The notes beneath the pieces were generated by a model, which saw only the letters and a list, made by a program, of their open reading frames with translations, ran no database searches and was not told where the DNA came from. Shown here piece after piece: positions 43,943 to 51,889 of a stretch of 64,000 nt of DNA. The number at the start of each line of letters is the position of its first letter. The first letter of the stretch is position 1. A program made the translations under genes and the position numbers. Source of the DNA: Streptomyces sp. Tu6071 (GTDB lineage: Bacteria > Actinomycetota > Actinomycetes > Streptomycetales > Streptomycetaceae); contig NZ_CM001166.1 of NCBI RefSeq assembly GCF_000213055.1, positions 62,001 to 126,000 on the forward strand. The letters run 5' to 3'.

Positions 43943-44572
43943 GTGGAACCCCGCGACCTCACCCTCACCGACCAGACCCCCGCCCCGCCCGCCGTCGCAC
44001 TCCCCTACGAGGGCCTGGAAAAGATCTGGGAGCTGTTCCCCGACGCCCGACCCGGCGCCGGCGGCCTGCCCGCCCCCACCCCGCACACCGCCGTCGGCCT
44101 GCCCACCGACGAGGCGTACATGGCCCGGGTCTACGACCTGGTCCGCCGGGAAGAGGCACTGAACCACATCCGCGCGCAGTACCAGCAGGCCGCCGCGCAC
44201 GTCGCCCTCGCCCCGGCCCCGGTCTACCCCCAGATCGTCGCCCAGACCCCGGCTCCCGCCCTGCCGCCCGCCCCGGCCCCCGAGCCCCAGCGCGCGGTGC
44301 CGGCGTACGTGTGGAAGTACAGCGCGCTCACCCTGTCCACCGGCGGCTGCATCGCGCTCACCGGCGTCGGCATCGGAGCCGCCGCCCCGACCCTCGCCCA
44401 GATCCCCGCCATCCTCACCGCGACCGGCCAGGTCCTGATGAGCGGGACCGTCCTGGTCGTCGTCGTCCTCCTGCTGCTCGCCCTGCGCGGCACCGGGGGC
44501 GGCGGCGGGCGCGGCGGCAACACCTTCAACATCCGCAAAGCGGTCTTCCGGCGCAACACCTTCCGGGGATGA
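43943..44572 (+). CDS. Membrane-anchored protein, proline-rich
   Basis: The product is 209 residues starting MEPRDLTLTDQTPAPPAVAL (GTG at 43943 after AAGGAG). Helical segments include YEGLEKIWELFPDARPG and YMARVYDLVRREEALNHIRA. A Pro-rich linker (100-120) leads to two hydrophobic helices (STGGCIALTGVGIGAAA and SGTVLVVVVLLLLALRG) and a basic tail. Likely an SpdB-type accessory factor of transfer. Confidence 0.7.
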   Translation: MEPRDLTLTDQTPAPPAVALPYEGLEKIWELFPDARPGAGGLPAPTPHTAVGLPTDEAYMARVYDLVRREEALNHIRAQYQQAAAHVALAPAPVYPQIVAQTPAPALPPAPAPEPQRAVPAYVWKYSALTLSTGGCIALTGVGIGAAAPTLAQIPAILTATGQVLMSGTVLVVVVLLLLALRGTGGGGGRGGNTFNIRKAVFRRNTFRG

Positions 44573-44666
44573 GCCGGGCCGCCTGCCTCGCCCCCGCGCC
44601 CCGCGCCGGGGACGGGACAGGCCGCCCGGCCCGCACCACCGCCTCCCGACAAGGAGCAGCCACCCC

Positions 44667-45410
44667 TTGGCTACCAACGACCCCAACACGCGCGCCGAGA
44701 ACGACCTCACCACGAAGGTCGCGACGACCAAGACGCCCCCGCGCCTCAAGACCGCCCGCGCCTGGTGGACCCAGGCGTGGAACGAAGGCGGCATCCTGTA
44801 CTCGCTGTGGGACGACGTCCGCCAGGCACCCGACGCCGGATGGCACGGCATGGCCAACTGGATCAAGACCGCCCTCGGCATGATCGCGTTCTCGTTCGTC
44901 GTGTTCCTCTTCACCGGCGCCGTCGACGTCCTGATGGACGCCGTGGACCACCTCCTGACCGCCGTGCCCACGGTCCAGATCAGCGACAACACCTCCAGCG
45001 GCGTGTGGGCCACGATCGACAACCCGATCCGCTCCTACATCGCCGCCCACAGCGCGGACCTGCCGATCAGCGGGGCCACCGTCTACACCCTGTGGCGGTT
45101 CACCGGCCTGTTCTGCCTGGTCGCCGGGTTCTTCACCCGCAACAACGGCGTCCGTCTGACCTGGACGGCCTGGGGCGCGGCAGGCATCGCGATGGTGTGG
45201 ACGACCACCCCGGACACCAGCCGCACCGTCGCCACCGCCGTCGCCCTGCTGGCCTGGACGCTCGCCTCCGCCTTCGCACTGCGCGGCCTCAACCTGCGCC
45301 CCCGCGTGCTCACCAACATCGGCGCACCGCAGATCACCGTCCAGCCCGAGATCCACGTCCCCGTCCAGCCCGGCCCCGCTGACAACGACAACATCCGCCA
45401 CCTGCGCTGA
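44667..45410 (+). CDS. Multi-pass membrane protein, spread-gene-like
   Basis: The product is 247 residues, starting at TTG 44667 after AAGGAGCAG. Hydrophobic segments are LGMIAFSFVVFLFTGAVDVL (about 75), YTLWRFTGLFCLVAGFFTR (about 140), AWGAAGIAMVWTT and VATAVALLAWTLASAFALRG (about 195). The size and position behind tra are like the Spd membrane proteins. No known enzymatic motif. The TTG start is unusual but has the only good ribosome site nearby. Confidence 0.7.
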   Translation: MATNDPNTRAENDLTTKVATTKTPPRLKTARAWWTQAWNEGGILYSLWDDVRQAPDAGWHGMANWIKTALGMIAFSFVVFLFTGAVDVLMDAVDHLLTAVPTVQISDNTSSGVWATIDNPIRSYIAAHSADLPISGATVYTLWRFTGLFCLVAGFFTRNNGVRLTWTAWGAAGIAMVWTTTPDTSRTVATAVALLAWTLASAFALRGLNLRPRVLTNIGAPQITVQPEIHVPVQPGPADNDNIRHLR

Positions 45411-45520
45411 TCCGGTCGCTCTGCCTGGTCACCGCCACCGACGCCCACGCATCCCGAGCGCCGGCCGCGGTGACCGGACAGGCCGCCCGGCCCACCCCAC
45501 CCCAGCGTCGAAGGAGCCCC

Positions 45521-46099
45521 ATGGCCCTCACCCTCTTCACCCGCCGCCCCGAGCCCGCCCCCACCGAGGAGGTCCTCCACCCCGCGCGCTGCCCCGAGAC
45601 CGGTGAGTCCTGGACGCCCGAAGGCGTCACCGTCGCCGAGCGCTACTACAACCTCGCGGGCGCGGTTGTCCTCGTCTACACCGCCGACACCTCGACGAGC
45701 CCCGGCACCTACTACGCGGTCGCCTGCCTCGGCTGCCACTACGCCACCCGCCAGGACTCCACGTACGCGCGCTACACCCTGACCGCCGCCGCGAAGGTCG
45801 CCAACACGCACGCGAGCAGCTGCCGGGCACTGCCCCGCACCATCCCCGCCCGCCCCGACGACGACACCGTCCGCGAACGCCTGCACTCCTGGGTGCGCCG
45901 CGCCCGCCGCCAGGACGAGGGCGTCCAGATTTGGATCCGTGACCTGGACCTGATGCGCCTCACCCTCCAGCGCACCACCAAGTGGATCGAGGCCGTGCTT
46001 CATCAGCTGGCCGAGGACCAGCCGGACGTCCTCTGGATCGCGCACAGCCAGTACAGCGACGCCGTCGCCTACTCCGCCCGCCAGCTCCCGGAGGCCTGA
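45521..46099 (+). CDS. Hypothetical protein with possible zinc site
   Basis: The product is 192 residues starting MALTLFTRRPEPAPTEEVLH, ATG 45521 after AAGGAG. CLGCHYATRQD and two other cysteines (ARCPETG, SSCRALP) may bind metal. The C-terminus is helical (RTTKWIEAVLHQLAEDQPDV). The gene is in line with neighbours, 10 nt from the next ribosome site. No family known to me. Confidence 0.68.
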   Translation: MALTLFTRRPEPAPTEEVLHPARCPETGESWTPEGVTVAERYYNLAGAVVLVYTADTSTSPGTYYAVACLGCHYATRQDSTYARYTLTAAAKVANTHASSCRALPRTIPARPDDDTVRERLHSWVRRARRQDEGVQIWIRDLDLMRLTLQRTTKWIEAVLHQLAEDQPDVLWIAHSQYSDAVAYSARQLPEA

Positions 46100-46101
46100 C
46101 G

Positions 46102-46416
46102 GTGCCGCCCGGTGACCGCGACCATCCCGCCGCGACCACGCCCGGCACCGTCCCGTCCGGCTGCTACTGGTGGACCGACCCGGACGGCGACCTGTGCCTG
46201 ATGCCCGGCTGCATGGCCCGCCTCCAGGACCCGGACGCCGACTGCACCTGCCCCACCCTCCAGGCCCGGCTCCTGCGCCTCGAGAACAAGCAGCGCGAGC
46301 GCGAGGCCGCCGACCGCTACGCCCGCCGGTGGTGGGACGCGCTGTCCAACGCCGTCAAAGCCCACCCCGACGCGCAGAGCATCCTCGCCGACGCCCGCCG
46401 CCGCGCGGGCCGCTGA
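46102..46416 (+). CDS. Small Cys-rich hypothetical protein
   Basis: The product is 104 residues: GTG at 46102, after GGAGGCC. It contains SGCYWWTDPDGDLCLMPGCM and DCTCPTLQARLLRLENKQRE, four cysteines that may form a zinc knuckle, followed by a charged helix. It starts two bases after the upstream stop. Function unknown. Confidence 0.65.
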   Translation: MPPGDRDHPAATTPGTVPSGCYWWTDPDGDLCLMPGCMARLQDPDADCTCPTLQARLLRLENKQREREAADRYARRWWDALSNAVKAHPDAQSILADARRRAGR

Positions 46417-46490
46417 CCGGTGCGGGACGGCCGCAGGCCCAGCGCCCGGCCGTCCCGGAGCCCCACCCCGCCCCGAACACCGGAGCCCTC

Positions 46491-46913
46491 ATGCCCCTCA
46501 CTCGTCATCGCCTCGACACGCTCGCCGCCCGGTTCGGCCGGCACCGCGCCCACACCACCACCCGCGCGATCGACAGCGCGCTCGCCGAACAGACCGAGAC
46601 CGCGAACGCACAATTCGCCGACCACGCGGCGCTCGCCATCGCGAAGCACCCGACCGCGCTGTCCCTCCAGCCCTCCGTCCTCGACGTCCGAGACCGACTC
46701 CTCCTCGACCTCGCCCGCCTCGAAGGCGTTCTCGTCGGCGCCCGCCACCACAACCTGGACCCGCGCCTCACCGAGCTCATGGAGGCCGCCGTCGCGCAGG
46801 GACACCGGCTCAGCCGGACCCTCGCAGCCGTCGCCCACGGCACCACCGACCCCACCCCCACGCCGCCGCGTGTCCAGCACGCCGCCGCCGACCTTCCCGG
46901 CCCGCACAGCTGA
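46491..46913 (+). CDS. Helical hypothetical protein
   Basis: The product is 140 residues starting MPLTRHRLDTLAARFGRHRA, ATG 46491; CCCGGAG lies 14-20 nt upstream and CGGAG is 6 nt before the start. It is mainly helical (FADHAALAIAKHPTALSLQP, LLLDLARLEGVLVGARHHNL). No motif recognised. Confidence 0.62.
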   Translation: MPLTRHRLDTLAARFGRHRAHTTTRAIDSALAEQTETANAQFADHAALAIAKHPTALSLQPSVLDVRDRLLLDLARLEGVLVGARHHNLDPRLTELMEAAVAQGHRLSRTLAAVAHGTTDPTPTPPRVQHAAADLPGPHS

Positions 46914-46926
46914 GGGGCCTCCGTGT

Positions 46927-46955
46927 TGCCTCGGCCCTCCTCCAGGGCCGGGGCA
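46927..46955 (+). terminator. Intergenic hairpin
   Basis: TGCCTCGGCCCT pairs with AGGGCCGGGGCA (one wobble). It lies between the upstream stop and the kinase-like gene at 46995; a possible attenuator. Confidence 0.5.
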
Positions 46956-46994
46956 GTGCGGTGGTCCCTCAGCCGCCTCACGCGAGGAGAAAAC

Positions 46995-47828
46995 GTGTCC
47001 GACACACAGCTGCCCACCGATCACGTCCGCGCGCTGCACGAGTTCGCGCTCCACGCGCACATCCGCCTGTCCATGCGCATCCCGGCCGCCCCCGACCCGC
47101 AGACGATGTGGGCGTACGCCTCCGGGAGCGCTGCCGCGTGGAACCTGCACCGCACCCTCGCCGCCCTGGCCCAGACCGACCCGGACGGCGCCACAGCCCT
47201 CGCCGCCGCCCTGGAAGAGGAGGGCGAGTGGCCGGAGATGACCGACCCGTACGCGGCCGCCGAAGGCCTCGGCCTTCCCGTACAGGGCTGGATCGACGAG
47301 GAGTTCGCCCGCAAGGACGAGGAGCGCGCCACACGCGAGGCATCGAAGGTCCGCGCGGGCCTGCTCGCGGGCTTCCCGCCCGGCAGCCTCATCGTCTTCG
47401 TCGGGGCGCCCGCCGCAGGCAAATCGACTGCCGCGGCCCATTTCCCGCAGGCCTCCAGGATCTGCCTCGACACCTACCGCGGCCTGCTCACCGGCGACGA
47501 GGGCGACCAGAGCGCCAACGCGCAGGTCGTCGCGATGCAGGAGATCGTCCTCGACGCGCGCCTGGAACGCGGGCTGACCACCGTCGCCGACAGCACGAAC
47601 ACCGCCCCTACCGCGCGCACGTTCCTCGTGCAGCGTGCCCGCCACCACGGGCGTCTGGTGCACGCCGTGCTCTTCGACACCCCGCTCGAGGAATGCCTCG
47701 CCCGCAACGCGGCCCGCGAGCGCCGCGTGCCGGAGCACGTGATCCGCGCGAAGCACGCGCAGCTCCCGTCCCTCGACGAGCTCCTCGCCGAGGGCTTTGA
47801 CACCGCAGCCCGTTGGAGCCCCCGATGA
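46995..47828 (+). CDS. P-loop ATPase, polynucleotide-kinase-like, with N-terminal extension
   Basis: The product is 277 residues, GTG 46995 after GAGGAGA. The kinase domain begins at about 125: Walker A VFVGAPAAGKSTAAAHF, then ICLDTYRGLLTGDEGDQ, TTVADSTNTAPTARTFLV (the D-S-T-N motif) and LVHAVLFDTPLEECLARNAA. This pattern matches the T4 PNK/AAA_33 group, which phosphorylates nucleic acid ends or small substrates. The first 120 residues are unrelated (LHEFALHAHIRLSMRIPAAP). A second such gene lies at 51886. Substrate unknown. Confidence 0.75.
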   Translation: MSDTQLPTDHVRALHEFALHAHIRLSMRIPAAPDPQTMWAYASGSAAAWNLHRTLAALAQTDPDGATALAAALEEEGEWPEMTDPYAAAEGLGLPVQGWIDEEFARKDEERATREASKVRAGLLAGFPPGSLIVFVGAPAAGKSTAAAHFPQASRICLDTYRGLLTGDEGDQSANAQVVAMQEIVLDARLERGLTTVADSTNTAPTARTFLVQRARHHGRLVHAVLFDTPLEECLARNAARERRVPEHVIRAKHAQLPSLDELLAEGFDTAARWSPR

Positions 47829-48112
47829 GCGGCACCCCGAACGCCAGGACCGGGCAGGGCTGGGACCGGGCGGACTTCCGGTGCGGGCGGTGCGGCGCCC
47901 GCCGCACCGCGACCACGGAACCCGAGTACACCGCCGTTGTCGCGGCTCACCAGCACGCGCACGCGCTGTGGGACCGGCTCACCCCCGCCGAGCGGCTCGC
48001 GCTCACCGAGGCCACCCGACTCGTCCTCGGCGATCTGCGCCTGAGCGCCGAGTGGCTCCACGTCGTCACCCTGCACGCCGAGCAGACCGCAAGGAAGGAC
48101 CCGACCTTCTGA
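47825..48112 (+). CDS. Small zinc-ribbon protein coupled to ATPase
   Basis: The product is 95 residues; ATG at 47825 overlaps the ATPase stop. The N-terminus carries FRCGRCGARRTAT, a CxxC knuckle, followed by helices ERLALTEATRLVLGDLRLSA. Its stop (48112) also overlaps the next start. Its function is unknown; coupling suggests it works with the ATPase. Confidence 0.65.
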   Translation: MSGTPNARTGQGWDRADFRCGRCGARRTATTEPEYTAVVAAHQHAHALWDRLTPAERLALTEATRLVLGDLRLSAEWLHVVTLHAEQTARKDPTF

Positions 48113-48762
48113 TGAACGCCCTCGACCGCCTGATCACAGTGCTGCGCGAGCGCAGCACTGTCACGGACACCAACCCGCCACGCGGCTGGGTCGTCCTCCT
48201 CGCGCCCGACGGGAGCCACCTCGCCTACCTGCCCCTGGCCGCCCCCGACATCCTCCAGCTCGCCGAGGACTGCGGCCTCGACACCACCGGGGAGAGCGCG
48301 GACGCCGACCTGCTCTGGGACGCCCTCGACGACGCCGCCCCGCCCACCCTCCTCACCGGGGACTGGACAGCGCTGCTCCGCGTCCACGACGGCACCAGCA
48401 CAGTCGACGAGATCCGCCTGACCGACACCGAGCTCACCGACCTCGCCACCCTCCTCGACGACAGCGCGCGCCGCCGCGCTGAGCGCGAGCAGCTGCACGC
48501 CGATCATCCCGAGCTCGTCGCCGAGGTCACCGCGATCGCGGCCTGGCCCGAGGACGAACTCTCCGCCGACATCACTGCGATCGCCGCCTGGCCGGAAGAC
48601 GAGCTCGCCGCTGAAATCGAGGATCTCGCCCCGCGCAGTCAGAGCGACATCTGCGTGCTCTACGCCGAAGTCCTCGCCCACGGCCGCCGAGTGGCTGCGA
48701 CCCGCGCCCTCGACGACTGGTTCGGCGCGGTCACCGACCCCAGCGACGAAGACCCCCGATAA
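48112..48762 (+). CDS. Acidic protein with tandem repeat segment
   Basis: The product is 216 residues starting MNALDRLITVLRERSTVTDT, ATG 48112 after AAGGAAGG. Residues about 140-165 hold a duplicated unit, TAIAAWPEDEL twice in close succession. It is very acidic. No known domain. The start overlaps the previous stop. Confidence 0.65.
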   Translation: MNALDRLITVLRERSTVTDTNPPRGWVVLLAPDGSHLAYLPLAAPDILQLAEDCGLDTTGESADADLLWDALDDAAPPTLLTGDWTALLRVHDGTSTVDEIRLTDTELTDLATLLDDSARRRAEREQLHADHPELVAEVTAIAAWPEDELSADITAIAAWPEDELAAEIEDLAPRSQSDICVLYAEVLAHGRRVAATRALDDWFGAVTDPSDEDPR

Positions 48763-48811
48763 GCACCCCGCTCACACCTCCCCTGTTCGGTCAACAAGCA
48801 AGGAGCGTCTC

Positions 48812-49207
48812 GTGCGCGTACACATCACCTCCTTCGGGCACCTCCACGGCCCCCGCCCCCAGGACGCGGACATCACCCTGGACCTGCGCCCGTTCCGCGA
48901 CCCACACTTCGACCCGGCCCTGCGCGAACTGACCGCCCGCGACCGACGCGTCATCAAGACGGTCCTCACGACCCCCGGAATCCGCGAGCTGATCGCGGCG
49001 ACCGTGGCGCAGGCCCGCGCCTATGCCGCCGCGCCCGCCGCCCGCGAGCGGACCCTGCACATCGCGGTCGGCTGCTCGGGGGGCCGACACCGCGCCGGTG
49101 TCACCGCCCACGTCCTCGGCCGACGCCTGCGCCGCCGCGGCCACACCGTCACCGTCGTCGACCGCGACTTACACCGCCCCGTCGTCGACCGCCCCGCCCC
49201 ACGGTGA
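48812..49207 (+). CDS. Stand-alone RapZ C-terminal-like domain
   Basis: The product is 131 residues, GTG 48812 after AAGGAGCG. ITSFGHLHGPRPQDADITLD, RPFRDPHFDPALRELTARD, IAVGCSGGRHRAGVTAHVLG and VVDRDLHRPVV match the C-terminal RNA/phosphate-binding domain of RapZ (GC-GG-HRS signature). The N-terminal P-loop kinase domain of RapZ is missing, but a kinase-like ATPase is encoded three genes upstream. In RapZ this domain binds small RNAs or GlcN6P; here its role is open. Confidence 0.78.
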   Translation: MRVHITSFGHLHGPRPQDADITLDLRPFRDPHFDPALRELTARDRRVIKTVLTTPGIRELIAATVAQARAYAAAPAARERTLHIAVGCSGGRHRAGVTAHVLGRRLRRRGHTVTVVDRDLHRPVVDRPAPR

Positions 49208-49307
49208 CCCGTACGACATCCCCGCCACCACTTCCCCCGACCCCGCTCCTTGCGCCCGCCGACCCCTGGTCAGCGGGCGCTTCGCATACCCCTCGGAGGT
49301 CTTCTTC

Positions 49308-49415
49308 GTGCTGATCCCCCGCCCGCGCCGCCGGATCGGCCGCCCCCGCCCCCAGCGGCCCGGCCCCCGCTACCCGAAGCCGCCCCGCCCGCTCCCCGGC
49401 CCATGGAGCAGGTGA
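49308..49415 (+). CDS. 35-residue Arg/Pro-rich peptide coupled to RRQRL protein
   Basis: GTG at 49308 follows GGAGG at the right spacing. The frame reads MLIPRPRRRIGRPRPQRPGP and ends at TGA overlapping the ATG of the next gene (TGATG). The very basic composition suggests RNA binding or simply a leader frame. Confidence 0.5.
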   Translation: MLIPRPRRRIGRPRPQRPGPRYPKPPRPLPGPWSR

Positions 49416-49768
49416 TGCCCCGGGCCCGCCGGAAGCGCCGTCGCGAGGCCCGCCGCGTCCCGCGCAGCGACGCGCACCTGCCCGAGTACGACCGCGGGGA
49501 CTGCCCCGAGGGCCTCCTCACCCGACGGCAGTTACGCGACCTGGGACTGAGCCCCGGCGGACACGGCCCGGTCGCGGTGCTGCGCTGCAAAGGCTGCGCC
49601 TACCGGCCCGACCAGGCGTGCAACCACCCCACCCGGGCCTGGCTCTACAGCGTGGCGCTCGCCCGACCGAAGCGCACGCCGACGCTCGCCCAGGAATGGG
49701 CCCTGGACAGAGCGATGGCCGCGAGGTCCACGTGCCCGGAATGCAAGCGCCGGTACTACTTCAGGTAG
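49415..49768 (+). CDS. RRQRL-motif zinc-binding protein
   Basis: The product is 117 residues. Motif LLTRRQLRDLGLSPGGHGPV, then RCKGCAYRPDQACNHPTRAW and a C-terminal STCPECKRRYYFR: two CxxC pairs, matching the RRQRL motif zinc-binding family found on Streptomyces plasmids. ATG 49415 is chosen over 49403 because it overlaps the upstream small frame and has GGAG at 49405-49408. Function unknown. Confidence 0.75.
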   Translation: MPRARRKRRREARRVPRSDAHLPEYDRGDCPEGLLTRRQLRDLGLSPGGHGPVAVLRCKGCAYRPDQACNHPTRAWLYSVALARPKRTPTLAQEWALDRAMAARSTCPECKRRYYFR

Positions 49769-49956
49769 CGTCGCTCGGGCGTGACATAACGACGAACCAA
49801 TGCCAGCAACTCAGCATCGTCGTGAGGATGGCGTATCACACTGGCGATCTTGCCTTGCCGCCTCGGAACAGAGCCAGTCCTCCCTTGCCCCGATGTGAAT
49901 GAGTACGGCAGTTGGCACCTGTGCTGAAGTATGCGCTCAGACCCAAGGCCCGTAGG

Positions 49957-50619
49957 TCAGCCGCCGTAGAGGCCCCACTCGTCGAGGCCCCCGTAGATGT
50001 GCGCTTCGAGGCATTGCGGGGCGTCAAGGCCCACGGCCTCACCCCGGTACACGGCGATGAGGGAGTCCTTGCCCCGCCACCACGAGTCGGTCACACCCTG
50101 TACTTCGGGTACCGGCTCGAATGCGCCGAGATCCAGTGCGTCGACGGCCTTGCGCTTGACCCTCGTGACGGTCGTGGCCCAGCGGCGGGCATGAGCGGCG
50201 AGCGCCAGGGATTCCACCCATCCGTCAGTGTTGGCATGCAGGGGCGTCCACTGGTAGGCGTCGATGCCGAACGCACCGTCGGGGCCGATCGCGAAGCTGT
50301 AGGCCATGGAAACCCGGCAGCCCCCTGCCGGGAACGACCAGCCTTCTGCGGGCATCTCCTCGGGGCAGTCGGCATCCAGGATGCGCGGACCGCCCTCGTA
50401 GAACGGGGCCGGCGGCAAGGCGAGGCCGCCCCAGCGGTCCTGGAAGGCAGCAGCCCGCTCGATCTCCGCAGCGGGGACCCCGTACTCGATCCACGCGTCG
50501 CGGTGTCGCCGGATGTCCGGCCGGCGAACACGTATGCCCTCCGTCTCGACAAACCGCTGGGCCCTACGGCTCAGGCCGGCAGGCGCGACCGGGACGGACG
50601 ATACGGGCTGGTCAGCCAT
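49957..50619 (-). CDS. Hypothetical protein, second gene of leftward pair
   Basis: The product is 220 residues starting MADQPVSSVPVAPAGLSRRA. Tryptophan/glycine-rich stretches (WGGLALPPAPFYEGG, AYSFAIGPDGAFGIDAYQWT, SWWRGKDSLIAVYRGEAVGL) resemble SMI1/KNR4-type or other polymorphic-toxin immunity proteins, but the match is weak. It overlaps the DUF2199 gene by one base (TAATG). The pair reads opposite to all neighbours and is probably an inserted cargo. Confidence 0.65.
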   Translation of the reverse strand: MADQPVSSVPVAPAGLSRRAQRFVETEGIRVRRPDIRRHRDAWIEYGVPAAEIERAAAFQDRWGGLALPPAPFYEGGPRILDADCPEEMPAEGWSFPAGGCRVSMAYSFAIGPDGAFGIDAYQWTPLHANTDGWVESLALAAHARRWATTVTRVKRKAVDALDLGAFEPVPEVQGVTDSWWRGKDSLIAVYRGEAVGLDAPQCLEAHIYGGLDEWGLYGG

Positions 50620-51143
50620 TACCGCTGCTCGCCGTCACCGGCGTGGAGCACGGCCGACGCAATCTCCCGCACGCGCTCCGGGCTGATCCCTGTGCGCTGC
50701 TCGACGGCGAGGGGGTGGTCGGTGGGCTCCAGCTCGACGAAGGGGCGCTCACCGACCGGACGGGTATGGACGCGCGTCTTCAGGTTGAGCGTCGTCGCCG
50801 GGTATACCGGAAGATCGGTGGTGAGCCAGCCGAAGTACGGCTTCTCAGCCTCGCGGCCGGGCCTGTCCCACAGATCCGAGGCTTGGGAGAAGCTCTCTCG
50901 GCTGAGCGAGACCCAGACGCCCCAGGAGAACACCTCGGCACTGCCGATGACCGGTATCTCGATCAGGCCCTTCACGAAGTAGTGCTGCCCGCGGACCACG
51001 CACTGGTCCGCGGAGAGCAAGCAGTCCTCGGCGTCGGCGAAGGCCGGCTCCCACACGGCGGGGGCCTCGGCCGTGTAGTTCATCGGCAGCTCAGGGTGGT
51101 GGTCCCCGCAGCATGCGCAGGTGAACCCCAAATCACTGGTCAT
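50619..51143 (-). CDS. DUF2199 family protein
   Basis: The product is 174 residues: GFTCACCGDHHPELPMNYTA at the N-terminus, then ADAEDCLLSADQCVVRGQHY, FVKGLIEIPVIGSAEVFSWG and VWVSLSRESF. The CACCGxHH-ELP start and F-KG-IEIPV are the DUF2199 signature. The cysteines probably bind zinc. Members are often immunity-like or of unknown function. First gene of the leftward pair; promoter in 51144-51257. Confidence 0.85.
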   Translation of the reverse strand: MTSDLGFTCACCGDHHPELPMNYTAEAPAVWEPAFADAEDCLLSADQCVVRGQHYFVKGLIEIPVIGSAEVFSWGVWVSLSRESFSQASDLWDRPGREAEKPYFGWLTTDLPVYPATTLNLKTRVHTRPVGERPFVELEPTDHPLAVEQRTGISPERVREIASAVLHAGDGEQR

Positions 51144-51257
51144 GGGCCCGGAGCCTAGCGACGGACTCCGGCCAGACCCGAAGGGGGCTTACTCGGCCAC
51201 CGCTCTGCGCGGCCAACTACCACGCTCAGTCGCGGCTGGTTCCCCCGAGGACAGGCG

Positions 51258-51428
51258 ATGGCGTGTGGCTCTCTTGGCGCCGGAATACAGCAGCTACGGA
51301 ACAAGTGCACTCCGCCAACACCGCTGCGTACCCAGGGCTGCTGCGACCCCTGCGCATGGGGCTACGAGCCCAGCCCCGACACCTACTTCGTCCCCACGGC
51401 CCCGGTCATCCACCGGCTGGCCGCCTGA
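51258..51428 (+). CDS. 56-residue Cys-containing protein
   Basis: ATG 51258 has GAGGA six bases upstream. The product starts MACGSLGAGIQQLRNK and ends TQGCCDPCAWGYEPSPDTYF then VPTAPVIHRLAA. CCDPCAWGYE is protein-like and has the look of a conserved zinc site. It restarts the rightward series after the inserted pair. Confidence 0.55.
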   Translation: MACGSLGAGIQQLRNKCTPPTPLRTQGCCDPCAWGYEPSPDTYFVPTAPVIHRLAA

Positions 51429-51443
51429 TCAAGGAGAATCACC

Positions 51444-51542
51444 GTGGCTCGTCCACCCCTTCGCCCGGCCCTGACCATCCGCGCCCGAACCGCCGTGCTG
51501 GTCGCGGCCGTGGTCGCCACCACCAAGGCCACCACCCGGTGA
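51444..51542 (+). CDS. 32-residue peptide coupled to next gene
   Basis: GTG at 51444 follows AAGGAG. The frame reads MARPPLRPALTIRARTAVLV and ends GTGA overlapping the next start at 51539. The C-terminal half is a short hydrophobic/Ala stretch. Like 36445 and 49308 it carries the only good ribosome site of the pair. Confidence 0.5.
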   Translation: MARPPLRPALTIRARTAVLVAAVVATTKATTR

Positions 51543-51889
51543 CCGGCCGCACCCGCACCCGCCTGAACCGGGTGCGCGCCTCCGTCGGCATCGCCCAGCT
51601 CGCCCTCCAGCAGATCGAGGACGACATGAGCGCCGACGACGTCGACGGCCAGGAGCTCGCCGCGATCCTGCGCGAGCTCCAGGAGGACGCCGACGTCCCC
51701 TGCGGCCTCTTCCCCGCCCTCGCGCAGCTGGTCACCGCCGCCGCACGCCGGGCGGAGCAGATCGAGCCCGACCGCGACGGCGACGCCTCCTGCCCCCTGC
51801 ACGAGGCCGCCGCCCTGCTCACCGACAACGCCGGGCCCCGCCTGAACTGGGCGGCCCGCTCCCTCGACCCGCAAGGAGATCTCGCATGA
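51539..51889 (+). CDS. Helical hypothetical protein
   Basis: The product is 116 residues starting MTGRTRTRLNRVRASVGIAQ; GTG 51539 is coupled to the upstream peptide. Contains QIEDDMSADDVDGQELAAIL and LAQLVTAAARRAEQIEPDRD. Acidic, helical, no known domain. Overlaps the kinase-like gene at ATGA 51886. Confidence 0.62.
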   Translation: MTGRTRTRLNRVRASVGIAQLALQQIEDDMSADDVDGQELAAILRELQEDADVPCGLFPALAQLVTAAARRAEQIEPDRDGDASCPLHEAAALLTDNAGPRLNWAARSLDPQGDLA

